Shown: in pieces, positions 43,526 through 52,321 of the stretch
Layout: each line of letters starts with the position of its first letter
Position numbering within the stretch: position 1 is the stretch's first letter
NCBI RefSeq assembly: GCF_035818475.1
Contig: NZ_JAYMGV010000001.1
Location: 1,054,001-1,118,000, forward strand
Direction of reading: 5' to 3'
DNA from: Cognatitamlana sp035818475
GTDB taxonomy: Bacteria; Bacteroidota; Bacteroidia; Flavobacteriales; Flavobacteriaceae
DNA length: 64,000 nt
Position numbers and translations under genes: made by a program
Notes under the pieces: model-generated
Database searches by the model: none
What the model saw: only the letters and a program-made list of their open reading frames with translations
What the model was told of the DNA's origin: nothing

Positions 43526-46093
43526 ATGCCAGCATTGAAAACATCGTATAAAGTCATATTAACTGTTACGTTATGTGCTTTTTTTGCAATAAGTTGCTCC
43601 AGAAAAAAGGACAAATTTATTAACAGAAACTTTCATGCAGTTACTGCAGAATTTAACACCCTGTTTAATGGTCACAATGCTTTAGAGCAAGGTAGAACAA
43701 GCCTGAACGAATCCTATTTTGATAATTATTGGGAGGTTTTACCTGTTGAACGCATGGAAATTTTTGAAGATATAATGCTGCCGGGGCAATCAAAGAACGA
43801 AAACTTTACCAGAGCCGAGGAAAAAGCTATTAAGGCTATTCAAAAGCATGGTATGAATATAGAGGGAAAAGAAAAGAACCCTCAAATTGATGAAGCTTAC
43901 TTACTTTTAGGAAAGGCAAGGTATTTTGATCAGCGTTTTATTCCGGCCTTGGAAGCCTTTAACTATATTCTATATAAGTATCCAGCTAGTGATAAGATTA
44001 ATCAGGCTAAAGTATGGCGGGAAAAATCTAATATTAGGTTAGATAATAATGAACTGGCTATTAAAAATTTAAAGCGTTTATTAAAGCAGGAAGAAATAAA
44101 AGGACAAGATTTAGCTGATGCTACGTCTATACTGGCCCAAGCTTATATAAATAAAAAATATGCCGACACTGCAATAACACAATTAGAAATAGCATCAAAT
44201 GCTACAAAAAGTCATGATGAACGTGGGCGGTATCGATTTATTCAGGGACAATTATATAATCAATTAGGATATAAGGATAGTGCAAATCTTGCGTTTGATA
44301 AAGTTATTGAGCTCAACAGAAAGACACCCAGAATCTATATGATTACGGCGCATCTTGAAAAGGTTAAAAACTTTGATTACCAAAACGGAAACAGGCTTGA
44401 GGCTGCAGAATTACTTAGTGAGTTAGAAGAAAACAGGGAAAACCGTCCGTTTTTAGATAAGATATATCATCAAATAGGAACATTTTATTTAAATACCAAT
44501 TCAGATTCTCTGGCCGTTGCTTACTACAATAAGTCATTACGCTCGCAATCAAGAGATAAGTTATTAAAGGCTAAGAATTATGAAATTCTTGGTGATATGA
44601 ATTTTGATGCATCGCTTTATGCAGAGGCAGGAGAGTACTATGATAGTACTATGACTAATATGGTATTTAACTCTAAACCGTATCGTATTATAAAGAGGAA
44701 ACGCGATAATTTAAAAGATGTCATTTATTATGAATCTATAGCAAGAGTAAATGATAGCGTTTTACACCTTGTTAATTTACCGGAAGCAGAACGGGTAACC
44801 TATTTTGAAACGTTTATTGAAAAATTAAAAATAAAAGCAGAAGAGGAAAAGGAGCAAGCCGAATCGGCAGAACACAATAGTGGATTGGTAACAGTAAACA
44901 ACCAAATTGGAGGCCCGCCAGGAAGTAGAGGTGTTTCTAATCAAGCTACACTATTCTATTTTTATAACCCTACTACAGCAGCCTATGGTAAAAATGAGTT
45001 TGTTAAGGTTTGGGGAGACAGACCATTGGAGGATAACTGGAGATGGTCCAGTAAAATATTGTCAGAAAACGTTAATACCAACTTACCTGATGACTCAGTA
45101 GTCTCGGCTTCAGATGACGAGCGGTTTGATCCACAATTTTATATTTCAAAGATACCTGCTGAATCTAAAGAAATTGATAGTATTTCTAAAGAGCGGAATT
45201 ATGCCTATTATCAATTAGGCCTAATCTACAAAGAGAAGTTTCAGGAATTTGAATTGGCTAAAGAGAAATTTCAAGATTTGTTAAAAAGTAATCCGGAAGA
45301 ACGGTTAATACTGCCATCAAAATATAACCTGTATAAGATCTATGAAGCTTTAGGTCAAAATGACGAAGCTGATATCGCTAAAGGGGATATAATAACAACC
45401 TATCCGGACTCAAGATATGCTACTATCTTGCAAAACCCTGATCTGGTTTCAGCAGAGGACGAAAATAGCCCTGAGAATATTTACGAGGCACTATATGTTC
45501 AGCATGAAAATCAAGAATATGCTGAGGTCATTGCAAAAAGTGAAAATTATATTAATAGATTTGATGGTGATGCCATTGTTCCAAAGTTTGAATTACTAAA
45601 AGCTACAGCAACCGGTAGATTATATGGCTTTGAGGCTTACAAAAAAGCGATAAACCATGTTGCTGTAACCTATGCCAATACCCTGGAAGGTAAAGAGGCT
45701 AAAGATATTGAATCTAATGTATTGCCAAAAATTGCCAATAAAGAATTTATTGAAACCAATGATAGAGCTTTAAAGCATTACAAAGTTATTTTTCCATTTA
45801 AAGAACAAAAACCAGAAGCTGTGACCGCTTTTAAGGCAACCTTGGATACAGTTTTAAAGAATATAAAATATTATAGGCTTAAGTCTACAATAGATGTTTA
45901 TGATACCACTACAGCATTTGTGGTAGTTCATGGCCTGCATTCAGAGCAGGTAGCTAAAACCTTTGATCAGATATTGGCTAAAGACGATAAGAAAAAAATA
46001 AAAACCCCCTATTTTGTAGTATCATCTACAAATTATCAAATAGTGCAAATTCACAAAAATCTGGATACCTATTTGAATCTCTACAATAATTAA
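43526..46093 (+). CDS. sprE: Gliding motility / type IX secretion lipoprotein SprE (PorW)
   Basis: 855 residues. The signal peptide ends in AISC with the lipid-bearing Cys24, followed by SRKKDKFINRNFHAVTAEFN, the conserved SprE/PorW start. Many TPR-like helical pairs follow (for example YLLLGKARYFDQRFIPALEAFNYIL). SprE is needed for type IX secretion and gliding in Flavobacterium johnsoniae, and PorW is the Porphyromonas counterpart that links the trans-envelope motor to the secretion pore. A TATTTTTA at 43469-43476 may be its -7 box. It is followed 15 bases later by a bactofilin gene. Confidence 0.9.
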   Translation: MPALKTSYKVILTVTLCAFFAISCSRKKDKFINRNFHAVTAEFNTLFNGHNALEQGRTSLNESYFDNYWEVLPVERMEIFEDIMLPGQSKNENFTRAEEKAIKAIQKHGMNIEGKEKNPQIDEAYLLLGKARYFDQRFIPALEAFNYILYKYPASDKINQAKVWREKSNIRLDNNELAIKNLKRLLKQEEIKGQDLADATSILAQAYINKKYADTAITQLEIASNATKSHDERGRYRFIQGQLYNQLGYKDSANLAFDKVIELNRKTPRIYMITAHLEKVKNFDYQNGNRLEAAELLSELEENRENRPFLDKIYHQIGTFYLNTNSDSLAVAYYNKSLRSQSRDKLLKAKNYEILGDMNFDASLYAEAGEYYDSTMTNMVFNSKPYRIIKRKRDNLKDVIYYESIARVNDSVLHLVNLPEAERVTYFETFIEKLKIKAEEEKEQAESAEHNSGLVTVNNQIGGPPGSRGVSNQATLFYFYNPTTAAYGKNEFVKVWGDRPLEDNWRWSSKILSENVNTNLPDDSVVSASDDERFDPQFYISKIPAESKEIDSISKERNYAYYQLGLIYKEKFQEFELAKEKFQDLLKSNPEERLILPSKYNLYKIYEALGQNDEADIAKGDIITTYPDSRYATILQNPDLVSAEDENSPENIYEALYVQHENQEYAEVIAKSENYINRFDGDAIVPKFELLKATATGRLYGFEAYKKAINHVAVTYANTLEGKEAKDIESNVLPKIANKEFIETNDRALKHYKVIFPFKEQKPEAVTAFKATLDTVLKNIKYYRLKSTIDVYDTTTAFVVVHGLHSEQVAKTFDQILAKDDKKKIKTPYFVVSSTNYQIVQIHKNLDTYLNLYNN

Positions 46094-46108
46094 CTTAACA
46101 CATGTATT

Positions 46109-46528
46109 ATGTTCACTGAAAACAAAAAAGACAGACAAATGACTGAAGGAGCATCAAGTCAAAATATAATTGCTCAAGGCACAAAAATTGTTGGCGACTT
46201 TAAAAGCGAAGGCGATTTTAGAATAGATGGAGTTGTAGAAGGCAATATTAAAACTACCGGAAAGGTTGTTGTTGGTAAAGCAGGATTTATTAAAGGAGCT
46301 TTAGACGGTACCGATGCGTATTTTGAAGGTAAATTTTCTGGTAAATTAGGATTGTCAGGTACTTTGACTTTAAAATCTTCTGCTCATGTTGAAGGTGAAG
46401 TGGTAGCAGGAAAGCTTGCGGTAGAGCCGGGCGCTACTTTTAATGTAACCTGTGCCATGAAAGGAGCTGTAAAAGATTTGAACAATGGTCAACAAAAACG
46501 AAAACAAGAATCAGAAAAAACAGCTTAA
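46109..46528 (+). CDS. Bactofilin (polymer-forming cytoskeletal protein)
   Basis: 139 residues. After a short disordered start, IIAQGTKIVGDFKSEGDFRIDGVVEGNI opens the bactofilin beta-helix, with repeats such as KVVVGKAGFIKGAL and LTLKSSAHVEGEVVAGKLAVEPGA. Bactofilins form nucleotide-free filaments that scaffold envelope proteins. The gene lies between sprE and the ATP synthase accessory genes and its last 44 bases overlap atpZ in another frame. Confidence 0.92.
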   Translation: MFTENKKDRQMTEGASSQNIIAQGTKIVGDFKSEGDFRIDGVVEGNIKTTGKVVVGKAGFIKGALDGTDAYFEGKFSGKLGLSGTLTLKSSAHVEGEVVAGKLAVEPGATFNVTCAMKGAVKDLNNGQQKRKQESEKTA

Positions 46529-46721
46529 TCCTTATATTAGGTTTACTTCAGTAGCCTTTCAAATGGGAGCTACTATTTATTTAGGAAACTTAATTGGTAA
46601 ATGGTTGGACAATAAATATGACAGAGACTTTTGGGAATCAATAATTACACTTCTAGCAGTTTTTCTGGCCATTTATCAGGTTATTTCGCAAGTCATAAAA
46701 ATATCAAAGAACAATGATTAA
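46485..46721 (+). CDS. AtpZ/AtpI family protein
   Basis: 78 residues, two transmembrane helices (about 20-38 and 52-71) joined by the GKWLDNKYDRDFWE loop, which matches the F0F1-ATPase putative subunit 1 (AtpZ) family. These proteins assist ATP synthase assembly or magnesium/calcium supply. The start ATG at 46485 is inside the bactofilin gene (44-base overlap); the first about 16 residues are basic and polar. It overlaps the next gene by 8 bases. Confidence 0.85.
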   Translation: MVNKNENKNQKKQLNPYIRFTSVAFQMGATIYLGNLIGKWLDNKYDRDFWESIITLLAVFLAIYQVISQVIKISKNND

Positions 46722-47106
46722 ATCTATTGTTGTTTACAGTCTTTCTTTTGCTGTATTATTTTTCGGATCATTATTGTTGCATCAATTTATTTTAGATTTT
46801 CAATTGATATCTGTTAGATTTCAGTTAACGCCTGTTTATATTTTCTTTGCTATTGCTTCTTTTTTGATATGTATTGTTTTTAAAAGCTTTACATTTTTCA
46901 AAAAAACTAAAGAACAATTAGGGTTTCTTTATCTTTTTACACTTTTCTTGAAAATTATTGTATTTACCGCTATATTTTATAACTCGATAATTGGATTGCA
47001 GGATATTACTAAGATAGAGAGTCTAAACTTGCTTATTCCGTTGTTTGTTTTTTTAGCCTTAGAAGTAGTTTTTATTGCTGCAATTTTGAATCAAAACCCA
47101 CCGTAA
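46714..47106 (+). CDS. DUF6168-like membrane protein
   Basis: 130 residues with four transmembrane helices (about 5-25, 41-60, 70-90, 104-125) and little else. In position and topology it corresponds to the AtpI/UncI place in other ATP synthase operons; I believe flavobacterial members are called DUF6168, from memory. It overlaps atpZ by 8 bases and precedes the promoter of atpB. Confidence 0.65.
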   Translation: MIKSIVVYSLSFAVLFFGSLLLHQFILDFQLISVRFQLTPVYIFFAIASFLICIVFKSFTFFKKTKEQLGFLYLFTLFLKIIVFTAIFYNSIIGLQDITKIESLNLLIPLFVFLALEVVFIAAILNQNPP

Positions 47107-47127
47107 ACAATTATCATAAAAAAACAA

Positions 47128-47156
47128 TTGTTATTTAGTTTATTTCCTTACTTTTG
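47128..47156 (+). promoter_or_regulatory. Promoter of the atpB-E-F-H-A-G operon
   Basis: TTG at 47128-47130 and TACTTTTG at 47149-47156 with an 18-base spacer form a full match to the Bacteroidota sigma-70-type promoter (TTG, N17-20, TAnnTTTG). It lies 33 bases before the atpB ATG, so the core synthase genes can be expressed independently of sprE, bactofilin and atpZ. Confidence 0.65.
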
Positions 47157-47189
47157 CACGGAATTTAAAAATGCATTTTTTTTGATTTT

Positions 47190-48323
47190 ATGACAATGAA
47201 GGCAATCCAACACACTTTTAAATTTTTAGTCTTAGTATCAGCTTTATTTATAGGAACGTTTGCATTTGCACAACACCATGAAGAAAAGCACAAAAATGAT
47301 GGTGGTGAGATTAATACAGATCAAGAAGTAAAAGATTATATTTTACACCATATTAAAGATTCTCATGATTTCACTTTGTGGTCATATACAAGTGACACAG
47401 GAGAGCGTAAACATGTTGGGTTTCCTTTGCCGGTTATCCTTTGGACAAGTAAAGGTCTAGTGACTTTCATGTCTTCAGAGTTTCATCATAATGATGACGG
47501 TCATGTTGTTGTGGAGAAAAATGGTCAAAAATTCGCGAAAATTCATTCTAAAATATATGAACTAGAAGCTGGGGCTTCATCAGTAAGTTTTGATGAAGAT
47601 CATCATGCTACAAACGCTCACAAACTTTTAGATTTTTCTATTACCAAGAGTGTTTTTGGTATTTTATTAGTAGGTCTGCTAATGATACTTGCTTTTTCAA
47701 GTCTTGCAAGGCAATATCGTAAAAAAGCTATTCCAACTGGGTTTGCTCGTGTTCTGGAGCCACTTGTGCTTTATGTTAGAGATGAAATTGCACGACCAAA
47801 TATTGGAGATAAACATTACAGGAGATTTACAGGTTACCTGTTAACAGTGTTCTTTTTTATTTGGATATTAAATTTATTAGGTTTAACACCTCTTGGTTTT
47901 AATGTTACAGGGCAAATTGCCGTAACTGCTGCATTGGCAATTTTTACTTTAATAATTTACACATTTAGTGGAAACAAAGGATATTGGGGGCACATGCTAT
48001 GGATGCCCGGTGTTCCTGTTTTAATCCGTCCGGTTTTAGCAATTATAGAATTGGCTGGAGCGTTTTTAATTAAGCCATTCTCATTATTGGTGCGTTTGTT
48101 TGCAAATATAAGTGCAGGACATATTGTAGTAATGAGTTTAATTGGTATTATGGTGGTAATGCAAAAGGAAATGACACCGGTTGGGTCAACATTATTGTCC
48201 TTTGTATTATCTATGTTTATTACGTTAATAGAGGTGTTAGTGGCCTTCTTACAAGCATATATTTTTACAATGTTATCGGCATTGTTTATTGGTATGGCTG
48301 TAGCTGATCACGATCATCATTAA
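47190..48323 (+). CDS. atpB: ATP synthase F0 subunit a
   Basis: The proton channel subunit. 377 residues, longer than the about 270 of proteobacterial AtpB: it begins with a signal-like hydrophobic segment (to about residue 27) and a His-rich hydrophilic domain of about 120 residues, as in other Bacteroidota. The functional arginine is in the helix reading LLVRLFANISAGHIV, and FLQAYIFTMLSALFIGMAV is the last helix. An alternative ATG lies two codons downstream. Confidence 0.93.
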   Translation: MTMKAIQHTFKFLVLVSALFIGTFAFAQHHEEKHKNDGGEINTDQEVKDYILHHIKDSHDFTLWSYTSDTGERKHVGFPLPVILWTSKGLVTFMSSEFHHNDDGHVVVEKNGQKFAKIHSKIYELEAGASSVSFDEDHHATNAHKLLDFSITKSVFGILLVGLLMILAFSSLARQYRKKAIPTGFARVLEPLVLYVRDEIARPNIGDKHYRRFTGYLLTVFFFIWILNLLGLTPLGFNVTGQIAVTAALAIFTLIIYTFSGNKGYWGHMLWMPGVPVLIRPVLAIIELAGAFLIKPFSLLVRLFANISAGHIVVMSLIGIMVVMQKEMTPVGSTLLSFVLSMFITLIEVLVAFLQAYIFTMLSALFIGMAVADHDHH

Positions 48324-48358
48324 TATAAAAAGTTTGTTTAATTTTTAAATTGATTGTT

Positions 48359-48553
48359 ATGACAATTCCAAATTTAGTAGGTGCAGGTTTAATTGTAATC
48401 GGAGCTGGTATTGGTTTAGGTAAAATCGGTGGAAGTGCAATGGAAGGTATTGCTCGTCAACCAGAAGCTACTGGTAAAATCCAAACAGCAATGATTATTA
48501 TCGCTGCCCTTTTAGAAGGTTTAGCATTTGGTGCTTTATTCTTAGGAAAATAA
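48359..48553 (+). CDS. atpE: ATP synthase F0 subunit c
   Basis: 64 residues from the ATG at 48359 (an in-frame TTG at 48350 is less likely). Two helices joined by the conserved polar loop ARQPE at 32-36; the ion-binding carboxylate is Glu53 in LLEGLAFG. The neighbouring residues lack the Gln/Ser-Thr pattern of sodium-type rings, so proton coupling is expected. It is followed by a strong hairpin before atpF. Confidence 0.95.
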   Translation: MTIPNLVGAGLIVIGAGIGLGKIGGSAMEGIARQPEATGKIQTAMIIIAALLEGLAFGALFLGK

Positions 48554-48580
48554 GAAACCAAATCAAAACTTAAAATACTA

Positions 48581-48603
48581 TCCTGCAACGGTTGGTTGCA
48601 GGA
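48581..48603 (+). promoter_or_regulatory. Hairpin between atpE and atpF
   Basis: TCCTGCAAC (48581-48589) pairs perfectly with GTTGCAGGA (48595-48603) around a five-base loop. It is followed by CGTATTTTTC, a weak T run. Located in the 89-base gap after atpE, it could act as a partial terminator or a 3' mRNA stabiliser that raises subunit c output over the downstream genes. The structure is seen; the role is inferred. Confidence 0.55.
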
Positions 48604-48642
48604 CGTATTTTTCAAAATTAGACGACAACAAAACAAAAAAAA

Positions 48643-49143
48643 ATGGAAACATTATTAAACGATTTTTCTCCTGGATTATTTGCAATGCAAACACTAATAC
48701 TATTGGTGTTAATATTTATTTTGGTGAAGTTTGCATGGAAACCTATTCTTAACTCTTTAAATGACAGGGAAGAAGGTATCCAAAATGCTTTAGATGCTGC
48801 AGAAAAGGCAAAATTAGAAATGCAAAACCTTCAGGCAGATAACCAAAAGCTATTAAAAGAAGCAAGAGCAGAGCGAGAGGAAATGCTTAAGGAAGCACGC
48901 GACATGAAAAATAAAATGATTGAAGATGCTAAAACTGAAGCTAGTGAAAGCGCTGCTAAATTAATTGCTCAAGCACAGGCCGCTATTGAGAGCGAAAAGA
49001 AAGCTGCAATGGCTGAACTTAAAAGTCATGTAGCAGGATTGTCTTTAGATATTGCTGAAAAAGTAGTACGCACTGAATTATCTAACAAAAACAAGCAACT
49101 GGAATTAGTTGAATCTATGTTAGGTGAAAAAATATTAAACTAA
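48643..49143 (+). CDS. atpF: ATP synthase F0 subunit b
   Basis: 166 residues: one N-terminal transmembrane helix (about 12-32) ending WKPILNSLNDREEGI, the conserved junction, followed by a long charged coiled coil (LQADNQKLLKEARAEREEM) that forms the peripheral stalk. Normal length. It follows the atpE hairpin and precedes atpH by 6 bases. Confidence 0.94.
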   Translation: METLLNDFSPGLFAMQTLILLVLIFILVKFAWKPILNSLNDREEGIQNALDAAEKAKLEMQNLQADNQKLLKEARAEREEMLKEARDMKNKMIEDAKTEASESAAKLIAQAQAAIESEKKAAMAELKSHVAGLSLDIAEKVVRTELSNKNKQLELVESMLGEKILN

Positions 49144-49149
49144 GTTATA

Positions 49150-49686
49150 ATGGCAGGAGCAAGAGCAGCAATTCGTTATGCAAAAGCAGTATTGAGCTTA
49201 GCATCAGATCAAAAAGCAGCAGATGCTGTGAATAAAGATATGAAGTTAATAGCAAAAACTATTGCAGATAGTAAAGAGCTAAGTAGCATGCTTCAAAGCC
49301 CTGTGGTTCCTTCTTTAGATAAAAAGGAAGTTTTATTACAAGTTTTTAAAGGCTCTAATAAAACTACTTTAGGCTTAATAGATATTTTAGATACCAATAA
49401 CAGAATAGATATTTTAGGTCATGTGGCTACAAAATATAATGTGTTATTTGATGAATCAAAAGGTATTCAATTGGCAACTGTTACTACAGCAGTGGCTTTA
49501 ACGGCAGATTTAGAGAAGAAAGTTTTAGCAAAAGCTAAAGAACTTACAGGTAAAAATGTTGAAGTAGAAAATATTATTGATGAAAGCATTTTAGGTGGTT
49601 TCATTTTACGTGTAGGTGATGTGCAATACAACGCAAGTGTTGCAAATCAGTTAAACAAATTAAAAAAAGAATTTACATTAAACTAA
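49150..49686 (+). CDS. atpH: ATP synthase F1 subunit delta
   Basis: 178 residues of the OSCP/delta family: helical N-terminal domain beginning IRYAKAVLSLASDQK and the C-terminal signature DESILGGFILRVGDVQYNAS near the end, which is the delta family motif. It joins F1 to the b stalk. Spacing to atpA is 29 bases. Confidence 0.94.
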   Translation: MAGARAAIRYAKAVLSLASDQKAADAVNKDMKLIAKTIADSKELSSMLQSPVVPSLDKKEVLLQVFKGSNKTTLGLIDILDTNNRIDILGHVATKYNVLFDESKGIQLATVTTAVALTADLEKKVLAKAKELTGKNVEVENIIDESILGGFILRVGDVQYNASVANQLNKLKKEFTLN

Positions 49687-49715
49687 GATATTTATATATC
49701 TAAATAAATAATAAG

Positions 49716-51296
49716 ATGGCAGAAGTAAAACCAGCTGAAATATCAGCAATCTTAAAAAAACAACTTTCAGGTTTTGAGGCTAGTGCTTCATTGGATGAAG
49801 TAGGAACAGTATTAACTGTAGGTGATGGTATTGTACGTGCTTACGGATTATCAAACGCTCAATATGGTGAGTTAGTAGAATTCGAAGGTGGATTAGAAGG
49901 TATTGTACTTAACCTTGAGGAAGATAATGTTGGTATTGTATTATTAGGAGATTCAAAGGATGTAAAAGAAGGATCAACAGTAAAACGTACCGATAGAATT
50001 GCTTCTATTAATGTTGGAGAAGGTATAGTTGGTCGTGTTGTTGACACTTTAGGTAATCCAATTGATGGAAAAGGGCCTATTACAGGAGATACTTACCAAA
50101 TGCCTTTAGAGCGTAAAGCACCAGGTGTTGTTTTCCGTGAGCCGGTAACTGAGCCATTACAAACAGGTATCAAATCTATTGATGCTATGATTCCTGTGGG
50201 TCGTGGTCAACGTGAGTTGGTTATTGGTGACCGTCAAACAGGTAAGACTACCGTTTGTATTGATACCATCTTAAATCAAAAAGAATTTTATGATGCAGGA
50301 GAGCCTGTATATTGTATATATGTAGCAGTAGGTCAAAAAGCATCTACAGTTGCAAACATTGCTAAAGTATTAGAAGAAAGAGGCGCCTTAGCCTATACTA
50401 CTATTGTAGCGGCTAATGCATCAGATCCTGCTCCAATGCAGGTATATGCTCCTATGGCAGGTGCTGCAATTGGAGAGTATTTTAGAGATACTGGTCGCCC
50501 GGCTTTAATCATTTATGATGATTTATCTAAGCAGGCAGTAGCTTACCGTGAGGTATCTTTATTATTACGTCGTCCACCAGGACGTGAGGCTTACCCGGGT
50601 GATGTATTCTACTTACACTCGCGTTTATTAGAGCGTTCAGCTAAGGTCATCAATGATGATTCTATTGCTAAAGACATGAATGATTTACCAGAATCATTAA
50701 AACCATTAGTAAAAGGAGGCGGATCTTTAACAGCTTTACCAATTATTGAAACGCAAGCGGGAGATGTTTCTGCATATATTCCAACAAACGTAATTTCTAT
50801 TACAGATGGACAAATCTTCTTAGATGGTGATTTATTTAACTCCGGTGTACGTCCTGCAATTAACGTAGGTATTTCAGTATCTCGTGTTGGAGGTAATGCA
50901 CAGATTAAATCTATGAAAAAGGTATCTGGTACATTAAAGTTAGATCAAGCACAGTTCCGTGAATTAGAAGCGTTTGCTAAGTTTGGTTCAGACCTTGATG
51001 CGGTTACTTTAAATGTAATTGAAAAAGGAAAACGTAATGTTGAGATTTTAAAACAAGCTCAGAACGACCCGTTTACTGTTGAAGATCAAGTTGCAATTAT
51101 TTATGCAGGATCTAAAAACTTATTAAAAGATGTGCCTGTTGAAAAAGTAAAAGAATTTGAGAGAGATTTCATAGAATTCTTGAATGCTAAACACAGAGGT
51201 GTTTTAGATACTTTAAAAGCAGGGAAATTAACTGATGAAGTTACAGATACATTAACCGCTGTAGCAAAAGATTTATCAGGAAAATATGTAGCTTAA
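49716..51296 (+). CDS. atpA: ATP synthase F1 subunit alpha
   Basis: 526 residues, non-catalytic nucleotide-binding subunit. Visible are the P-loop GDRQTGKT, RELVIGD before it, the ALIIYDDLSKQAVAYRE segment, the LLLRRPPGREAYPGDVFYLHSR block with the alpha signature, and the arginine-finger region PAINVGISVSRVGG. Length and all motifs normal. Codon use here is cleaner and richer in CGT/GGT than in the polysaccharide genes, as expected for a highly expressed gene. Confidence 0.97.
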   Translation: MAEVKPAEISAILKKQLSGFEASASLDEVGTVLTVGDGIVRAYGLSNAQYGELVEFEGGLEGIVLNLEEDNVGIVLLGDSKDVKEGSTVKRTDRIASINVGEGIVGRVVDTLGNPIDGKGPITGDTYQMPLERKAPGVVFREPVTEPLQTGIKSIDAMIPVGRGQRELVIGDRQTGKTTVCIDTILNQKEFYDAGEPVYCIYVAVGQKASTVANIAKVLEERGALAYTTIVAANASDPAPMQVYAPMAGAAIGEYFRDTGRPALIIYDDLSKQAVAYREVSLLLRRPPGREAYPGDVFYLHSRLLERSAKVINDDSIAKDMNDLPESLKPLVKGGGSLTALPIIETQAGDVSAYIPTNVISITDGQIFLDGDLFNSGVRPAINVGISVSRVGGNAQIKSMKKVSGTLKLDQAQFRELEAFAKFGSDLDAVTLNVIEKGKRNVEILKQAQNDPFTVEDQVAIIYAGSKNLLKDVPVEKVKEFERDFIEFLNAKHRGVLDTLKAGKLTDEVTDTLTAVAKDLSGKYVA

Positions 51297-51298
51297 TT

Positions 51299-51329
51299 GT
51301 CACTCTGAGCTCAGTCGAAGAGTCTTTTG
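51299..51329. repeat. REP-like dispersed repeat between atpA and atpG
   Basis: The 61-base gap holds TGTCACTCTGAGCTCAGTCG followed by AAGAGTCTTTT, very close to the TGTCA(T/C)TCTGAGC..AGTCGAAGA short repeat widespread in Bacteroidota. Matched from memory; two weaker relatives are at 55911 and 59761 in this window. Confidence 0.6.
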
Positions 51330-51357
51330 AATATTAACATTCGAATAAAACAATAGA

Positions 51358-52218
51358 ATGGCGAATCTTAAAGAAATACGTAACAGAATATCATCAGTGT
51401 CTTCAACGATGCAGATCACCAGTGCCATGAAAATGGTGTCGGCTGCAAAGTTAAAAAAGGCACAAGATGCTATTACTGCAATGCGTCCTTATGCAGATAA
51501 GTTAACTGAACTTTTACAAAGTTTAAGTGCTACTTTAGATGCAGATTCTGGAAGCAAGTTTTCAACTCAGCGTGAAGTAAATAATGTTTTAGTTGTTCCT
51601 ATTACCTCCAATAGAGGTTTGTGTGGTGCTTTTAACTCTAACATTATTAAGCAAACACAACACTTAATTGATAATGTTTACGCTGATAAAAATGTATCCG
51701 TATTTGCAATAGGTAAGAAATCTAATGATGCATTTGCAAAAAAGGATATTGTTATAGCAAATAAAAGTGAAGTTTTTGATGATTTAACCTTTGATAATGT
51801 AGCTGAAATTGCAGAAGAGTTAATGAATAAGTTTGTTGAAGGTGAATTTGATAAAATAGAAATTATTTACAACAAGTTTAAAAATGCTGCCACTCAAATA
51901 GTAATGACAGAGCAATTTTTACCAATTGTTCCTATGGAAGGTGAAGCAAACAATAATGCAGATTATATTTTTGAACCATCAAAAATAGAGATTGTTGAAC
52001 AGTTAATACCTAAATCCTTAAAGACTCAATTGTATAAAGGTATTAGAGATTCTTTTGCTAGTGAGCATGGCGCACGTATGACTGCAATGCATAAAGCAAC
52101 AGATAATGCTACTGAACTTAGAGATCAGCTTAAATTAACTTATAATAAAGCGCGTCAAGCAGCTATTACCAATGAAATCCTTGAGATTGTTGGTGGTGCT
52201 GAAGCATTAAACAATTAG
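51358..52218 (+). CDS. atpG: ATP synthase F1 subunit gamma
   Basis: 286 residues, the rotating central shaft. N-terminal helix begins ANLKEIRNRISSVSSTMQIT and MKMVSAAKLKKA; the C-terminal helix contains SEHGARMTAMHKATDNA and ends YNKARQAAITNEILEIVGGAEAL, the gamma signature. It is the last gene of the operon; atpD and atpC do not follow, and a terminator ends the transcript. Confidence 0.96.
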   Translation: MANLKEIRNRISSVSSTMQITSAMKMVSAAKLKKAQDAITAMRPYADKLTELLQSLSATLDADSGSKFSTQREVNNVLVVPITSNRGLCGAFNSNIIKQTQHLIDNVYADKNVSVFAIGKKSNDAFAKKDIVIANKSEVFDDLTFDNVAEIAEELMNKFVEGEFDKIEIIYNKFKNAATQIVMTEQFLPIVPMEGEANNNADYIFEPSKIEIVEQLIPKSLKTQLYKGIRDSFASEHGARMTAMHKATDNATELRDQLKLTYNKARQAAITNEILEIVGGAEALNN

Positions 52219-52256
52219 ACAAAGCATCAATAAGCCAAATGTTTTAAATAAATATA

Positions 52257-52283
52257 AAACCTCACTTTTTGTGAGGTTTTTTT
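52257..52283 (+). terminator. Rho-independent terminator of the atp operon
   Basis: AAACCTCAC (52257-52265) pairs with GTGAGGTTT (52271-52279) around a TTTTT loop and runs into a T tract to 52283. It lies 38 bases after the atpG stop, a clear end to the operon. Confidence 0.85.
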
Positions 52284-52321
52284 ATGGCATTAATTTTGAA
52301 TTATTAATTTTAAACCATTCA

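Noticed and set aside
52271..52321. Upstream start for the lipoprotein gene
   Set aside because: It would begin in the terminator stem and destroy the signal peptide.
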